Of a stretch of DNA of 64,000 bases, positions 43,412-52,784 are shown piece after piece. The stretch's first letter is position 1; each line of letters opens with the position of its first letter. The translations under genes and the position numbers were made by a program. Source of the stretch: Yoonia sp. G8-12 (GTDB lineage: Bacteria; Pseudomonadota; Alphaproteobacteria; Rhodobacterales; Rhodobacteraceae); assembly GCF_038443675.1 (NCBI RefSeq), contig NZ_CP151762.1, forward strand, positions 3,224,001 through 3,288,000. Direction: 5' to 3'. The notes under the pieces were generated by a model. The model made no database searches, was not told the DNA's origin, and saw only the letters and a list, made by a program, of their open reading frames with translations.

Positions 43412-44830
43412 CTATGGCAGCCAACGCTGCACGAAGCCTACGACACGCTTTACCGTGGGGCTATCAAAAAGTCTTGGACTAAAATAGGCACCCGCAGCAC
43501 GTTTGTTAACCTCACTAACTGTCGGATAGGGCAGGACAGTGTTGGCAATCGCCGACATCTTCATCTTGTTGGCAATCGCCATGGCCCACATGCCGATCAA
43601 GTCACCCGCCATATGCCCCGCAATCGAAGCACCGACAGGGCGCCCTTTGACAACCATCACCTTGATCAGACCCTTGGTCTTGCGTTCCGCGATCAGGCGG
43701 TCGTTGTGGTGGAATTCAAAGCGGACGACTTCAAGCGCTGCCCCATGCTTCTTCTTCGCCTGCGCCTCGGTCAGGCCAACTTGGGCCAATTCGGGGTCTG
43801 TATAGGTGGCCCATGGGATGTGATCGGTCCGCTGCTTGGAGGGCAGGCCGAACAGCATTGACCGGATAAGAACCCCCGCATGATAGCCTGCCACATGGGT
43901 AAATTGCAGCCCACCGGCCACATCGCCTGCTGCATAGACCTTTTTGTTGGTCACAGACCGCAAATCAGGCCCAACTTTCAGCCCCGCGCGATCATAGGCG
44001 ATCCCGCCAGCATCCAGATCAAGCTTTTCGGTGTTCACTTTGCGCCCGACCGCCATCAACAAATGCGATCCGGTGAAATCACCTTTTGGCGTATGAACGG
44101 TAATCGTGCCGTCTTTGCCGCTAATCTTTTCGGCTTGTGCCTCTTCAACAATGTTCACGCCCTCGGCGCGCAGGTTCTCCAGTACAATCGCCGCCATTTC
44201 GGGATCGTCCTTACCAAAGGCCTTGGCCCCCTCAATCACGGTCACATTGCAGCCCAGCCGCCGGTGCGCCTGCGCCATTTCCATACCGATGGGGCCGCCG
44301 CCGATGATTAGCAGATGTTTGGGCTTGTCACGCAGATCAAAGATGTTCTCGTTGGTGTAGTAGGTCACGCCCTCAATGCCTGGGATTGGCGGGACAAAAG
44401 GGCCAGAGCCTGTGGCAACAACAAAGCGCCGCGCTTCGATGATCGTATCACCCGCCTGCACTTCGCTGCGCGAGATGAACTTGCCGAACTCGGAAATCAC
44501 ATGCACGCCCAGCCCCTCGAACCGTTCAACGCTATCAACCGGCGCGATGGTGGCAATGACGTCTGCGACGTGGTCTTTGGCGGCGGCATAATCGACCTTT
44601 GGCTCCACTTCTGCCACACCGTATTTTGCGCCATGTGACATGGCATAGGCCTGTTTGGCCGAAGCGATCAGCGCCTTGGACGGCACGCAGCCATAGTTCA
44701 GGCAATCGCCGCCCATCTTGTGGCCCTCAAGCAGGACAACCTTGGCCCCCATCTGGACCGCGCCTGCGGCGATCGACAAACCACCCGAGCCTGCGCCGAT
44801 GATGCAAATATCAGTTTTTATCCGGTTCAT
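43412..44830 (-). CDS. FAD-dependent pyridine nucleotide-disulfide oxidoreductase
   Basis: 472 residues. The FAD loop is CIIGAGSGGLSIAAGAVQMG, the redox disulfide GGDCLNYGCVPSKAL, and the NAD loop LLIIGGGPIGMEMAQAHRRLG. The C-terminal dimerisation domain is present. It resembles mercuric-reductase-like or dihydrolipoamide-dehydrogenase-like enzymes but has no HMA domain and no C-terminal Cys pair, so mercury reduction is unlikely. In many bacteria this protein occurs next to a TVP38/TMEM64 protein, as here, with a 3-bp gap. Its physiological substrate is uncertain. Confidence 0.88.
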   Translation of the reverse strand: MNRIKTDICIIGAGSGGLSIAAGAVQMGAKVVLLEGHKMGGDCLNYGCVPSKALIASAKQAYAMSHGAKYGVAEVEPKVDYAAAKDHVADVIATIAPVDSVERFEGLGVHVISEFGKFISRSEVQAGDTIIEARRFVVATGSGPFVPPIPGIEGVTYYTNENIFDLRDKPKHLLIIGGGPIGMEMAQAHRRLGCNVTVIEGAKAFGKDDPEMAAIVLENLRAEGVNIVEEAQAEKISGKDGTITVHTPKGDFTGSHLLMAVGRKVNTEKLDLDAGGIAYDRAGLKVGPDLRSVTNKKVYAAGDVAGGLQFTHVAGYHAGVLIRSMLFGLPSKQRTDHIPWATYTDPELAQVGLTEAQAKKKHGAALEVVRFEFHHNDRLIAERKTKGLIKVMVVKGRPVGASIAGHMAGDLIGMWAMAIANKMKMSAIANTVLPYPTVSEVNKRAAGAYFSPRLFDSPTVKRVVGFVQRWLP

Positions 44831-44833
44831 GTC

Positions 44834-45565
44834 TCAAAGACCTTTCTTGCCGCGCAATGCGTTGATCAGGATCGGCAGCGCGGCCAGCACGCAAAGGCCG
44901 ATGATGGGGAAAATAATCTGGGGCTCAAAAATAATCCCAAGGTTCGGGGTCTCGCCACGAGCGAAAACCTCGCCCAGACCCGCACCGACCGAGGTGTAGA
45001 CGACAGAGCCGGGGATAATGCCAAGGAAAGTCGAGATTAGAAAGCGGTGCAGTGGGACCTCAAGGAAAGACGGGATGAGGTTCGCCAGAAAGAAGGGCAC
45101 CGCAGGCACAAGGCGGATCAGGAAAAGCATCGACCACTGGTTTTCGTCGATTCCGTCCTTGATCTTTTTAACCGTTCCTTGTGAGGTTTCCAGTTTCTTG
45201 CCGAGACTTTCCCCAAACCCCCAGCGGGCGGCAAGAAAGATCGCTGTCGCCCCAATGGTGGCCGCAGTCATATTAAAGAGCGCGCCGGGGAAGGTCGCAA
45301 AAAGAAACCCGCCAGTTAAGGTGGCGATGGTCGCACCGGGCAGTGAGAATGCCACGATCACCACATAGGCCGCGATAAAGACAAGCACGGTTAGAAAGTA
45401 GTTACTATCACGAAACGCGATGAGCGTTTCACGGTTCTGGGCCAAGGCCTCGAACGTCAGGTAGTCGCGCAGGAAATAAGCGCCAAATATTGCGGCAATG
45501 ATAATGGCAATCAAAGGGAGCTTCTTGAGAAGCGGGTTGGCGCGGGCATCTGGCATGTCTGTCAT
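44834..45565 (-). CDS. TVP38/TMEM64 (DedA-superfamily) membrane protein
   Basis: 243 residues from ATG 45565, with AGGACA upstream. Six or so hydrophobic segments are visible, with the VTT/SNARE-assoc core: VAFSLPGATIATLTGGFLFA, then FLIRLVPAVPFFLANLIPSFLEVPLHRFL and GIIPGSVVYTSVGAGLG. Members of this fold act as lipid scramblases or transporters in the inner membrane. It is the first gene of the operon with the flavoprotein and the histidine kinase. Confidence 0.9.
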   Translation of the reverse strand: MTDMPDARANPLLKKLPLIAIIIAAIFGAYFLRDYLTFEALAQNRETLIAFRDSNYFLTVLVFIAAYVVIVAFSLPGATIATLTGGFLFATFPGALFNMTAATIGATAIFLAARWGFGESLGKKLETSQGTVKKIKDGIDENQWSMLFLIRLVPAVPFFLANLIPSFLEVPLHRFLISTFLGIIPGSVVYTSVGAGLGEVFARGETPNLGIIFEPQIIFPIIGLCVLAALPILINALRGKKGL

Positions 45566-45852
45566 CACATTCTGTCCTGAGGGTATAATTTGGCGTCATC
45601 GGTAAATGGACTGATCTTCGTTTTCACGATACCCCCATCACGGCGCATTGATGCAAACCACCCCTGATGTTTCAGTTTGGGGGTGGTCCGAGAAGATTGA
45701 AACATTTGGCGCGGCATAAATCTGCGAATTGTTGCAGTTTCACCCCTTGGTGCGCGTTGACATGATGCCAGCCCCCTCTAAAGGACGGGTCTGAATTGTA
45801 GTTCGGCTTCAGAATCCATCGCTTGGGTTTGGCCATTAACCGGAGACACGCT

Positions 45853-45987
45853 ATGAAGCGCACGTTCCAACCATCAAACCGGGTTCGCAAGAACCGTCAC
45901 GGATTCCGCGCACGCATGGCCACAAAGGCCGGTCGCAAGATCCTGAACAATCGCCGTGCCAAAGGCCGCGCGAAGCTGAGCGCATAA
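45853..45987 (+). CDS. rpmH: 50S ribosomal protein L34
   Basis: 44 residues, starting MKRTFQPSNRVRKNRHGFRA and ending RRAKGRAKLSA, the almost invariant L34 sequence. GGAGAC lies 7 bp before the ATG. It is the first gene of the rpmH-rnpA-yidD unit. The 280-bp region upstream, up to the TVP38 gene on the other strand, should hold its promoter. Confidence 0.98.
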   Translation: MKRTFQPSNRVRKNRHGFRARMATKAGRKILNNRRAKGRAKLSA

Positions 45988-46001
45988 GCGTAACAGCCGT
46001 T

Positions 46002-46388
46002 TTGACCGATTTGAAACCGCCGGTTGGGTCCGACTTGGGCACTCCGGCGGTTTCTGTTTGCGTATTGACCAAGCGCGCCGACTTTGTGCGCGCGTCATAC
46101 GCCCGCCGACAAGGCACCCCCGGTATCCACCTTCAGGGGCGCAAACGCGCCGAGGGTGAGGCAGAGGGGATTCGTGTCGGCTTTACCTGTTCGAAGAAAG
46201 TGGGCAATGCGGTTGCGCGTAACCGCGCCAAGCGCCGTCTGCGCGAAGTTGCACGGATCGTTCTGCCGGAAATGGGCCGTGATGGCTGGGATTATGTGCT
46301 GGTGGGTCGCAAAGACCTGACCGCGACCCTACCTTTTGATACGCTGGTCGCAGATCTGCGGCGCGCTATGAACAAGGTCCATGGATGA
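46002..46388 (+). CDS. rnpA: ribonuclease P protein component
   Basis: 128 residues from TTG 46002; TTG 46011 is an alternative, and no ATG is available in the right place. It has the RnpA start LTKRADFVRASYARRQG, the signature GFTCSKKVGNAVARNRAKRRLRE and the ending GWDYVLVGRKDL. The protein binds RNase P RNA and helps tRNA 5' maturation. It overlaps yidD by 4 bp (ATGA). Confidence 0.95.
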   Translation: MTDLKPPVGSDLGTPAVSVCVLTKRADFVRASYARRQGTPGIHLQGRKRAEGEAEGIRVGFTCSKKVGNAVARNRAKRRLREVARIVLPEMGRDGWDYVLVGRKDLTATLPFDTLVADLRRAMNKVHG

Positions 46389-46606
46389 GTCCACTCGCCT
46401 ACATTGTTTCCCTACCGGTCCGCGCCTACCGCATGGTTCTGTCGCCATGGGTCGGGATGAGCTGTCGTTATCATCCGACTTGTTCGGCCTATTCGCTGGA
46501 AGCGCTGGAAAAGCACGGCGCAATCAAGGGCAGCTACCTGACTGTGCGCCGTATCCTGCGCTGCCATCCTTGGGGCGGATCGGGGATTGATAACGTTCCT
46601 GACTAG
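46385..46606 (+). CDS. yidD: membrane protein insertion efficiency factor
   Basis: 73 residues, full length. The signature YRMVLSPWVGMSCRYHPTCS, then SAYSLEALEKHG and RRILRCHPWGGSG, is intact. YidD assists YidC-dependent membrane insertion. Unlike in many bacteria, yidC does not follow; the next gene is on the other strand. Confidence 0.96.
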   Translation: MSPLAYIVSLPVRAYRMVLSPWVGMSCRYHPTCSAYSLEALEKHGAIKGSYLTVRRILRCHPWGGSGIDNVPD

Positions 46607-46610
46607 CGCA

Positions 46611-47147
46611 TCACTCTTTCTCGAATGAAATGGTGACTGTGCCGATATCCAGCCCATAGCGTTTGACATAAGCAAGGTTCAGCAGGCGGTCATCGGACAG
46701 CAGCCACATCCAGTCATCAAATGTCACGCGCAGCGTCTCGGTTTCGCCTGTCGCTGACGGCACCGGCAAATCAATCTCGTATTTCCAGTTAAAGCGGTCG
46801 CCTTGTTCGACGCCGATCGCGTCACCAATCACACCGGGTGCGGTGCCGACCCAGCTATCATCGCCGGTTTTCGTCAAGGTCCAGATGCGTTGTTCTGTTG
46901 ACCCATCCTCGTACACAAAATCCTCGACCAGTCGCAGACGCTCGCCATCCCAATCACCGTCGATGTTCACAACAAAACTGCGGCGCACCGTGCCAAGGAT
47001 GTCCTGAAACTGACCGTAGGCCACCAGTTCACCGTCAAAGAACTCTTCAAGGTTCAACTTGCGATCGCTGAGCGAGGGGTCATTAAACGATGGTTTGCCG
47101 GTACAGGCGGCGAGCAAGACAAACGTGGCGGCAAGGATAAGGCGCAT
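46611..47147 (-). CDS. DUF3833 lipoprotein
   Basis: 178 residues from ATG 47147, with GGAGA upstream. The lipobox is LLAAC (cleavage before Cys), so it is a lipoprotein. The mature part matches DUF3833: LNLEEFFDGELVAYGQFQD, RRSFVVNIDGDWDG and DDWMWLLSDDRLLNLAYVKRYG. The family has no known function but has a lipocalin-like strand pattern. It is convergent with yidD, with a 4-bp gap. Confidence 0.88.
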   Translation of the reverse strand: MRLILAATFVLLAACTGKPSFNDPSLSDRKLNLEEFFDGELVAYGQFQDILGTVRRSFVVNIDGDWDGERLRLVEDFVYEDGSTEQRIWTLTKTGDDSWVGTAPGVIGDAIGVEQGDRFNWKYEIDLPVPSATGETETLRVTFDDWMWLLSDDRLLNLAYVKRYGLDIGTVTISFEKE

Positions 47148-47237
47148 GATATTCTCCAAAAGCTTATATTTGGTACGCAGGGCAATCGGTTTCGGATGCC
47201 TCTAGGCAGACCTCTGGTGTTCTGGCATATCGAAAAC

Positions 47238-48089
47238 ATGCTAGATGAATCTGAAATCCACCCGCTGTTTTACGGTGCCCCGACCACAACCGAGTTCAAA
47301 AAGCTGCGCAAGCGGATTGTGCGCTACACGCGTGAAGCGATCGAACAATACGGGATGATTGAACGGGACGCCAAATGGCTCGTCTGCCTCTCGGGCGGCA
47401 AGGATAGCTATACGCTCTTGGCGGTCCTGTATGAGCTAAAATGGCGCGGCCTGCTTCCCGTAGAACTGGTGGCCTGCAATCTGGATCAGGGCCAGCCCGG
47501 ATTTCCGGCGACGGTCCTGCCAGAGTTTCTGGAAAAAATGGGTGTGCCGCACCGCATCGAATATCAGGACACCTATTCCATCGTCATGGATAAAGTCCCG
47601 CAAGGCCGGACATTCTGCGCGCTGTGTTCGCGTTTGCGTCGCGGCAACCTTTACCGTATCGCACGCGAAGAGGGGTGTTCTGCGGTTGTGCTGGGCCATC
47701 ACCGCGACGATATTCTTGAGACGTTCTTTATGAACCTGTTCCATGGCGGGCGTCTTGCAACGATGCCGCCCAAACTTGTGAACGAAGAGGGCGATCTTTT
47801 CCTCTATCGGCCTTTGGCCCATGTGGCGGAAAACGACTGCGAAAAATTCGCCAAGGCCATGAATTATCCGATCATCCCCTGTGATCTATGCGGTTCTCAG
47901 GATGGGTTGCAGCGCCAGCAGGTAAAACAGATCCTTGATGGCTGGGAAAAGAACAGCCCCGGGCGACGGCAGGTCATGTTCCGGGCGCTGATGAACGCGC
48001 GGCCATCGCACCTGCTTGATCCTCAGTTGTTTGATTTCGCTGCCTTGCAGCGCAATTCGCAGACCGCTTTGGGGCGGAGCGACGACTGA
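47238..48089 (+). CDS. ttcA: tRNA 2-thiocytidine(32) synthetase
   Basis: 283 residues from ATG 47238 (MLDESEIHPLFYGAPT), where relatives start; ATG 47196 would add 14 residues. The PP-loop is CLSGGKDSYTLL. The iron-sulfur cysteines are in CALCSRLRRG and PCDLCGSQDG. TtcA uses ATP and a [4Fe-4S] cluster to thiolate C32 of some tRNAs, among them tRNA-Arg(ACG/ICG), which is encoded in this window. Confidence 0.95.
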   Translation: MLDESEIHPLFYGAPTTTEFKKLRKRIVRYTREAIEQYGMIERDAKWLVCLSGGKDSYTLLAVLYELKWRGLLPVELVACNLDQGQPGFPATVLPEFLEKMGVPHRIEYQDTYSIVMDKVPQGRTFCALCSRLRRGNLYRIAREEGCSAVVLGHHRDDILETFFMNLFHGGRLATMPPKLVNEEGDLFLYRPLAHVAENDCEKFAKAMNYPIIPCDLCGSQDGLQRQQVKQILDGWEKNSPGRRQVMFRALMNARPSHLLDPQLFDFAALQRNSQTALGRSDD

Positions 48090-48379
48090 TAGAGCCGAAA
48101 AACAGCTGAAGAAGCAGTGATTGTCCGCAATAGCGCGATTCCGCGCCTTGTGGTTGTTATGCCGTGAGTGCAAAGTATCCAGAATATGGCGAGACTATGG
48201 AAAGGCTGACTGCGCTAATTTTCCGTGATTGCAGAAAGCCCATGAATTAAGGGCGTTCTGATTGTTGCGTGAACTGGCACAATTAAACATTCATTGTCGG
48301 ATTTCCCTAGTTTCGCCCGTTTTGCATGTTTTTGTTAAGGCACAAATCCGCCGACGTCCCGCTGGAGCTTTGAATTGAA

Positions 48380-49966
48380 ATGATTTCACGATTTACCACG
48401 ACGCTGTTTTGTGCTGTTGCGCCGCTGGCGCTATCTGCCCAGTCCGTCGAACTGCGATCCCCTGACGCGTTCATCAATGTGCGTGGCGAAATTGTCGGCT
48501 TTAACGGCGTAATGGTGCAGGTTGAGACAACGGTTGGCCGGGTTGCGGTGCCTGCTTCTGAGGTCATTTGCTACGGCAACGGATGTTTCGAAGCTCTGGC
48601 ATCTAACGACTTTGGTTTAACAGCAGAGGCATTTCAGGACGTCGTCGGAGATGCGGGGCCTGTTGTCGCGGGTGCTGTTGACTCGCTTTCGGTTGGATTT
48701 GCTTCACGAAGCTACGGGACATTGCACCGGACAATTGCAGGGGCGTATGCTGTCACAAACTCAGGGAACACACGTGTTGAACTGACATCAGTCGGTGAAT
48801 TGCGTCTGGAAGACCAAACAACAGGCGATACCGCCGCATTGTCTGTGAGTTCTTCGGATGAAGTGGCTGATATTCGGGTTGATACGGTTTCACTCAACGG
48901 CACAGCGGGCCGTGTTTACAACACTGCCTTTGCTTGGGCGACCGGGACCGATTTGTCGCATCAAATGCTTGGTCTGAAATCTTTTTCCGTTGTTGTGGCC
49001 CCGAACGCAGGGATCACCGCGCTGTCAATGAACGATCTTGCACGAATTTTTGCAGGCGAGGTCACGAACTGGTCCCAGATTGGCGGGGCCGACATCGGTG
49101 TTTTGCCACTTCAGCTTCCTCCAAATTCGGAAGCCGGTTCCGCATTCCAGCAGTTGGTCATGGAACCGGCAGGTCTCCAGGTGTCAGGCAGCGTGCTAAC
49201 CATGTCGGATGAGGCCGGTGTTTCCGGTTCGATCGGGCAATTTCCTGGCAGTGTCGGCGTTGTGACAACAGCAAGTGCGGATCAGGCCTTTGTCGTTGAT
49301 GTGGCCGGTTCTTGCGGTATCGCAATTGCGCCGACACCGTTCAATATCATCTCGGGTGACTACGCTTTGGTGCGACCCATCATGGCGACTTACAACACGG
49401 CCCCAAACACGGCTCTGCCTGCAGAGGTGTTTGACTTTGCCGCGGGGGATGTTGCGCAGGGTCTGGTCGAGAGCGAAGGTTTCATCAATTATAGCGCTTT
49501 GATGATGAACAGCACCGATAAGAATGCGCGCATTAGTGGTCTACTTGGGGCCGAGTTGGATGATGTGCAGCGGGCCGCCGCCGCGGAAATGTTCCAAGCA
49601 CTGTTTGATGCCGACCGGCTGTCACCGACAATGACAGGTGGTCCCGCCAGCGGTCCAGAAGGGGCGTGGAACCGCGCGATGCTGATTGACCTCATCGACT
49701 TTTTGCAGGAACCCGGTAACGAGGGGCGTGAGATCATCTTTGCAGGCTTCGGCCAAAGTGCTAACGGAAATGCAGCGGCAATTACAGCCTCGCAGGAAGC
49801 AGCGGCTTCTTTTGCCGCGCTGCTGTCGGATGTTGCGGCCGACACGATTGCACAGAACAACTATACTGTCGCGTCGTACGGTTTCGGGAACGTTTCGCCA
49901 GCCACCTGTATCGACGGGCAGGTCGCTGGATCTGAATACACACGTATTGAGGTCTGGATCCGCTAA
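48380..49966 (+). CDS. exported PstS-like binding protein fused to an OmpA-like domain
   Basis: 528 residues. The signal peptide ends near PLALSAQS. Residues ~25-75 form a small beta domain (INVRGEIVGFNGVMVQVETTVG). Residues ~100-370 are a PstS-like periplasmic-binding fold with FSVVVAPNAGITALSMNDLARIF and GEVTNWSQIGGAD. The last ~140 residues read as an OmpA-like domain (NEGREIIFAGFGQSANGN, then NYTVASYGFGN and EYTRIEVWIR). A phosphate-type receptor tied to a peptidoglycan-binding domain is unusual; no pst permease genes are near. Ligand unknown. Confidence 0.8.
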   Translation: MISRFTTTLFCAVAPLALSAQSVELRSPDAFINVRGEIVGFNGVMVQVETTVGRVAVPASEVICYGNGCFEALASNDFGLTAEAFQDVVGDAGPVVAGAVDSLSVGFASRSYGTLHRTIAGAYAVTNSGNTRVELTSVGELRLEDQTTGDTAALSVSSSDEVADIRVDTVSLNGTAGRVYNTAFAWATGTDLSHQMLGLKSFSVVVAPNAGITALSMNDLARIFAGEVTNWSQIGGADIGVLPLQLPPNSEAGSAFQQLVMEPAGLQVSGSVLTMSDEAGVSGSIGQFPGSVGVVTTASADQAFVVDVAGSCGIAIAPTPFNIISGDYALVRPIMATYNTAPNTALPAEVFDFAAGDVAQGLVESEGFINYSALMMNSTDKNARISGLLGAELDDVQRAAAAEMFQALFDADRLSPTMTGGPASGPEGAWNRAMLIDLIDFLQEPGNEGREIIFAGFGQSANGNAAAITASQEAAASFAALLSDVAADTIAQNNYTVASYGFGNVSPATCIDGQVAGSEYTRIEVWIR

Positions 49967-50166
49967 GCGGCGGCAGGCGCTTGCTCGTTTTAAAAATGCG
50001 TCAGCTAATGGCGCGGTTTTCGTTCTAGTTTGCCTCTTTTGGCGCTGCGCACGCCGGAACGCTATCAATAAACAGGTGGCATGTTATCGCTTAGCAACAG
50101 TTCACATGCTGTTGTATCGCCTATCCAAAGGGTGCATTTCATCACCCAGACACATAGGTAAGGCAC

Positions 50167-50772
50167 ATGAGCAAACGTATTTTATCCTTTATCGCCGTCA
50201 TGGCATTGACGCTTTTCGCAGGTGCCGCTTCGGCCCAGCAGCTAAGCCTGTCACAAATCTCGGCGTATCTGAACCAGCTTCAGACGGCACAGGGTGGCTT
50301 TACGCAGATCAATGCAGACGGCACGCTGAGTACCGGACAGATCTATATCAAGCGTCCGGGACGTATTCGCTTTGAATATAATGCACCCTCGGATTCCCTT
50401 GTAATGGCTGGTGGTGGGCAGTTGGCCGTTTTTGACCCCAGATCAAATACAGGGCCTGACCGCTATCCGCTCAACCAAACCCCGCTCAGTATCATTTTGC
50501 AGGATAATGTAGATCTTGAGCGCGCCGATATGGTGACGAATGTTACCTCAGACGGAACGACAACCACTGTGACCGCGCAGGATCCCGACAATCCCAACTA
50601 TGGCAGCATCCAGTTGGTCTTTACGGCGAACCCGGTTGAGCTGCGCCAATGGATCGTGACAGATGAATTCGGAACCGAAACAACGGTCATTTTGAACGAT
50701 CTTATCTCCGGTAGCATCATCCGGGATATCTTGTTCAACATCTCTGTTGAAACACGCAAACGCGGAAACTAA
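50167..50772 (+). CDS. lolA: outer-membrane lipoprotein carrier protein
   Basis: 201 residues. The signal peptide ends near GAASAQQ. The LolA pattern is clear: LQTAQGGFTQINADGTLSTGQIYIKRPGRIRFEYN, read as the family start over residues 37-72, then QLAVFDPRSNT. LolA shuttles lipoproteins from LolCDE to the outer membrane. It has its own upstream region and a bidirectional terminator downstream. Confidence 0.93.
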   Translation: MSKRILSFIAVMALTLFAGAASAQQLSLSQISAYLNQLQTAQGGFTQINADGTLSTGQIYIKRPGRIRFEYNAPSDSLVMAGGGQLAVFDPRSNTGPDRYPLNQTPLSIILQDNVDLERADMVTNVTSDGTTTTVTAQDPDNPNYGSIQLVFTANPVELRQWIVTDEFGTETTVILNDLISGSIIRDILFNISVETRKRGN

Positions 50773-50794
50773 TCATGTGATCATGAGAACTGGC

Positions 50795-50830
50795 AAAGGC
50801 GGCTCCGCTCAGAGCCGCCTTTGTTGTTTT
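50795..50830. terminator. bidirectional terminator between lolA and the transglycosylase gene
   Basis: AAAGGCGGCTC and GAGCCGCCTTT pair perfectly over 11 bp around a CGCTCA loop. The plus strand continues TTTGTTGTTTT. The convergent minus-strand gene ends at 50829 and can also use this stem. Confidence 0.9.
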
Positions 50831-51419
50831 ACCGCTTGCGGCAGGCCCGTAGCTGTTGGTCATACATGACCGCGCGCGCTTCGACTTCACCGGAAATCCG
50901 GATCAGCCAGCTTTTAGAGCGCCACGTCCCGCGCAGGTACCCGGTCCGACCATCGTGATAGGCCAGATACTGATTGCGCGTGTCGTAGATCGGCACGCCA
51001 GTTTCTTCGACGGTCTGTGTCATGTACCAGCCCATAAAGTCGGTGGCGTCATAGATATCGTCACGGCGCGCGCCACGGCCACCGGGCCCGCGCACGTATT
51101 CTTCCCACGTTCCATCCAACGCCTGGCTATAGCCAAAGGCCGAAGACTGGCGCCCGACCGGGATCACACCCAGCGCATAGCGATGCGGCGTGCGGTTGTT
51201 GCCGATAAATTTGCTCTCTTGATAGATCATCGCCATCAATCCGGGCACGGGAACGCCGTATTTACGCTCCACCGCGTTGAAAGCACGAAGGTATTCGGGG
51301 CGCTCGGACACGATACTACATGCATCATCAAGATTGCGTGGCGCCGAGTTATAACTCGCGCCACCACTGCAACTTGCCAGAAGCATCACACATGCCATTG
51401 CGCGAAAGAAACTGCTCAT
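50829..51419 (-). CDS. SLT-domain lytic transglycosylase lipoprotein
   Basis: 196 residues. The lipobox is LLASC. The lysozyme-like SLT fold has the catalytic Glu in MAMIYQESKF and AFGYSQALDGTWEEY, then YLAYHDGRTGYLRGTW. Such enzymes cut peptidoglycan glycan strands, forming anhydro-muramic ends. It is a single gene convergent with lolA. Confidence 0.88.
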   Translation of the reverse strand: MSSFFRAMACVMLLASCSGGASYNSAPRNLDDACSIVSERPEYLRAFNAVERKYGVPVPGLMAMIYQESKFIGNNRTPHRYALGVIPVGRQSSAFGYSQALDGTWEEYVRGPGGRGARRDDIYDATDFMGWYMTQTVEETGVPIYDTRNQYLAYHDGRTGYLRGTWRSKSWLIRISGEVEARAVMYDQQLRACRKR

Positions 51420-51495
51420 CTGCCTCTCGCTTATGTTAGTTTTTTTGTAGCATAGCGTGGAATGGGCGAAGTGGGAATCCCAAAAGGCTGCTGGA

Positions 51496-52377
51496 TCAGA
51501 TCACAAACGCGAGGATCAGCGGCAAAGCGAGCACCGAAAGCACCGTTGAGGCCACAACCAGACCCGCCACAGGCTGCGCATCTGCCCCATATTTTTCGGC
51601 TAAAAGGTAAGATGTGACCGCAACAGGCGTGGCCAATTGGACGATCAGCACCCCTGCGGCAATGGGATCAAGCCCGAACCACACGGCGGCGGCCCAGCCC
51701 GCGCCGCCGCAGATCACCAATTTGACGACTGACAGCAGGGCGGCCTGCGTCATCGCCTTGGTTTCAAGTCGCGCCACCGCGACCCCCAGCGTGATCAGCA
51801 TCATCGGAATCGCCATTTGGCCGATCAGCTCAAGCGTATTGGTCAGGAAGATGGGTGTTTTCCATCCTTGCCACAAAAACAGCGCCCCCAGCAGGGTCGC
51901 ACCCACCAAGGGTTCTTGCACAACGCGCTTGAACGACCCCGCGCCTGCCACCATCCAGATCCCGATTGTAAAAGACAAAATCGCCATCACGGCAAAGACC
52001 ACCACGGCATAGCCAAGGCCGGTTTCGCCAAAAGCAAAGAGCGCGAGGGGTAGGCCAAGGTTGCCTGTGTTGCCGAAAATGAGCGGGGCCAGATAGGTTC
52101 GTGTGTCCAGCCGGACCATTTTCACAAGAATAAAACAGACCGCCATTACAAGGCCATAGGCCACGAAAGAAGCCAAAGAGAGTGTGGCGATTGCCTGTGG
52201 TTCTGCTTCGATATTCATGAGGGCCACAAATATCAGACAAGGCACGGCCAAAGTCATCGCCATGCGGGTCACAAAGGCGACCCGATACTCGAATCCCAGC
52301 TTGACCCACACAAACCCCACGGCCGCTAATAAAAAGACCGGCGCGGTGATATTCAGCACTGTCAGAGCGAGGTTCAC
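51496..52377 (-). CDS. AEC-family auxin-efflux-type transporter
   Basis: 293 residues with about ten membrane helices. It starts LALTVLNITAPVFLLAAVGFVW and has GNTGNLGLPLALFAFGE, the conserved crossover motif of the AEC family. The second half ends LATPVAVTSYLLAEKYGADAQ. Relatives export organic acids or auxin-like compounds. Substrate unknown; the gene stands alone, divergent from hspQ. Confidence 0.9.
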   Translation of the reverse strand: MNLALTVLNITAPVFLLAAVGFVWVKLGFEYRVAFVTRMAMTLAVPCLIFVALMNIEAEPQAIATLSLASFVAYGLVMAVCFILVKMVRLDTRTYLAPLIFGNTGNLGLPLALFAFGETGLGYAVVVFAVMAILSFTIGIWMVAGAGSFKRVVQEPLVGATLLGALFLWQGWKTPIFLTNTLELIGQMAIPMMLITLGVAVARLETKAMTQAALLSVVKLVICGGAGWAAAVWFGLDPIAAGVLIVQLATPVAVTSYLLAEKYGADAQPVAGLVVASTVLSVLALPLILAFVI

Positions 52378-52457
52378 AAACTGTTTCCCTTAAATATTCG
52401 CTGCAGGCGTAGACTTTCCACGCGCGGCAGACTTATAAGGTGATGAGTAGGATGACC

Positions 52458-52784
52458 ATGTTCAAAACGCGCGCGAAATATCATCTTGGCCAAATTGTAC
52501 GCCACAGAAAGCATCCTTTCCGGGGTGTTGTCTTTGACGTGGATGCCATGTTTTCGAACACGGACGAATGGTACAACGCTATTCCCGAAGACAGTCGGCC
52601 CAAGAAGGACCAACCATATTACCATCTTTTGGCAGAGAACGAGCAGAGCTTTTATGTGGCCTACGTGTCTGAACAGAACCTCGTTGCGGACTACAGTGGT
52701 GAGCCGGTAGATCACCCCGATCTGGATGATCTTTTTGGCCCGTTCGAGGATGGTCAGTACCCGTTGCAGGTTCAGCTGAACTAG
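52458..52784 (+). CDS. hspQ: heat shock protein HspQ
   Basis: 108 residues from ATG 52458, with AGG 6 bp upstream; ATG 52452 is possible. The HspQ/YccV signature YHLGQIVRHRKHPFRGVVFD and PYYHLLAENEQSFYVAYVSEQNL, read over residues 6-85, is intact. HspQ binds hemimethylated DNA in E. coli and promotes Lon-dependent degradation. Its stop overlaps the stop of the convergent FAH gene by four bases (CTAG). Confidence 0.9.
   Translation: MFKTRAKYHLGQIVRHRKHPFRGVVFDVDAMFSNTDEWYNAIPEDSRPKKDQPYYHLLAENEQSFYVAYVSEQNLVADYSGEPVDHPDLDDLFGPFEDGQYPLQVQLN

Noticed and set aside
41992..45565. Mercury resistance function of the flavoprotein operon
   Set aside because: The flavoprotein lacks the HMA domain and C-terminal Cys pair of MerA, and no merR, merT or merP gene is present.
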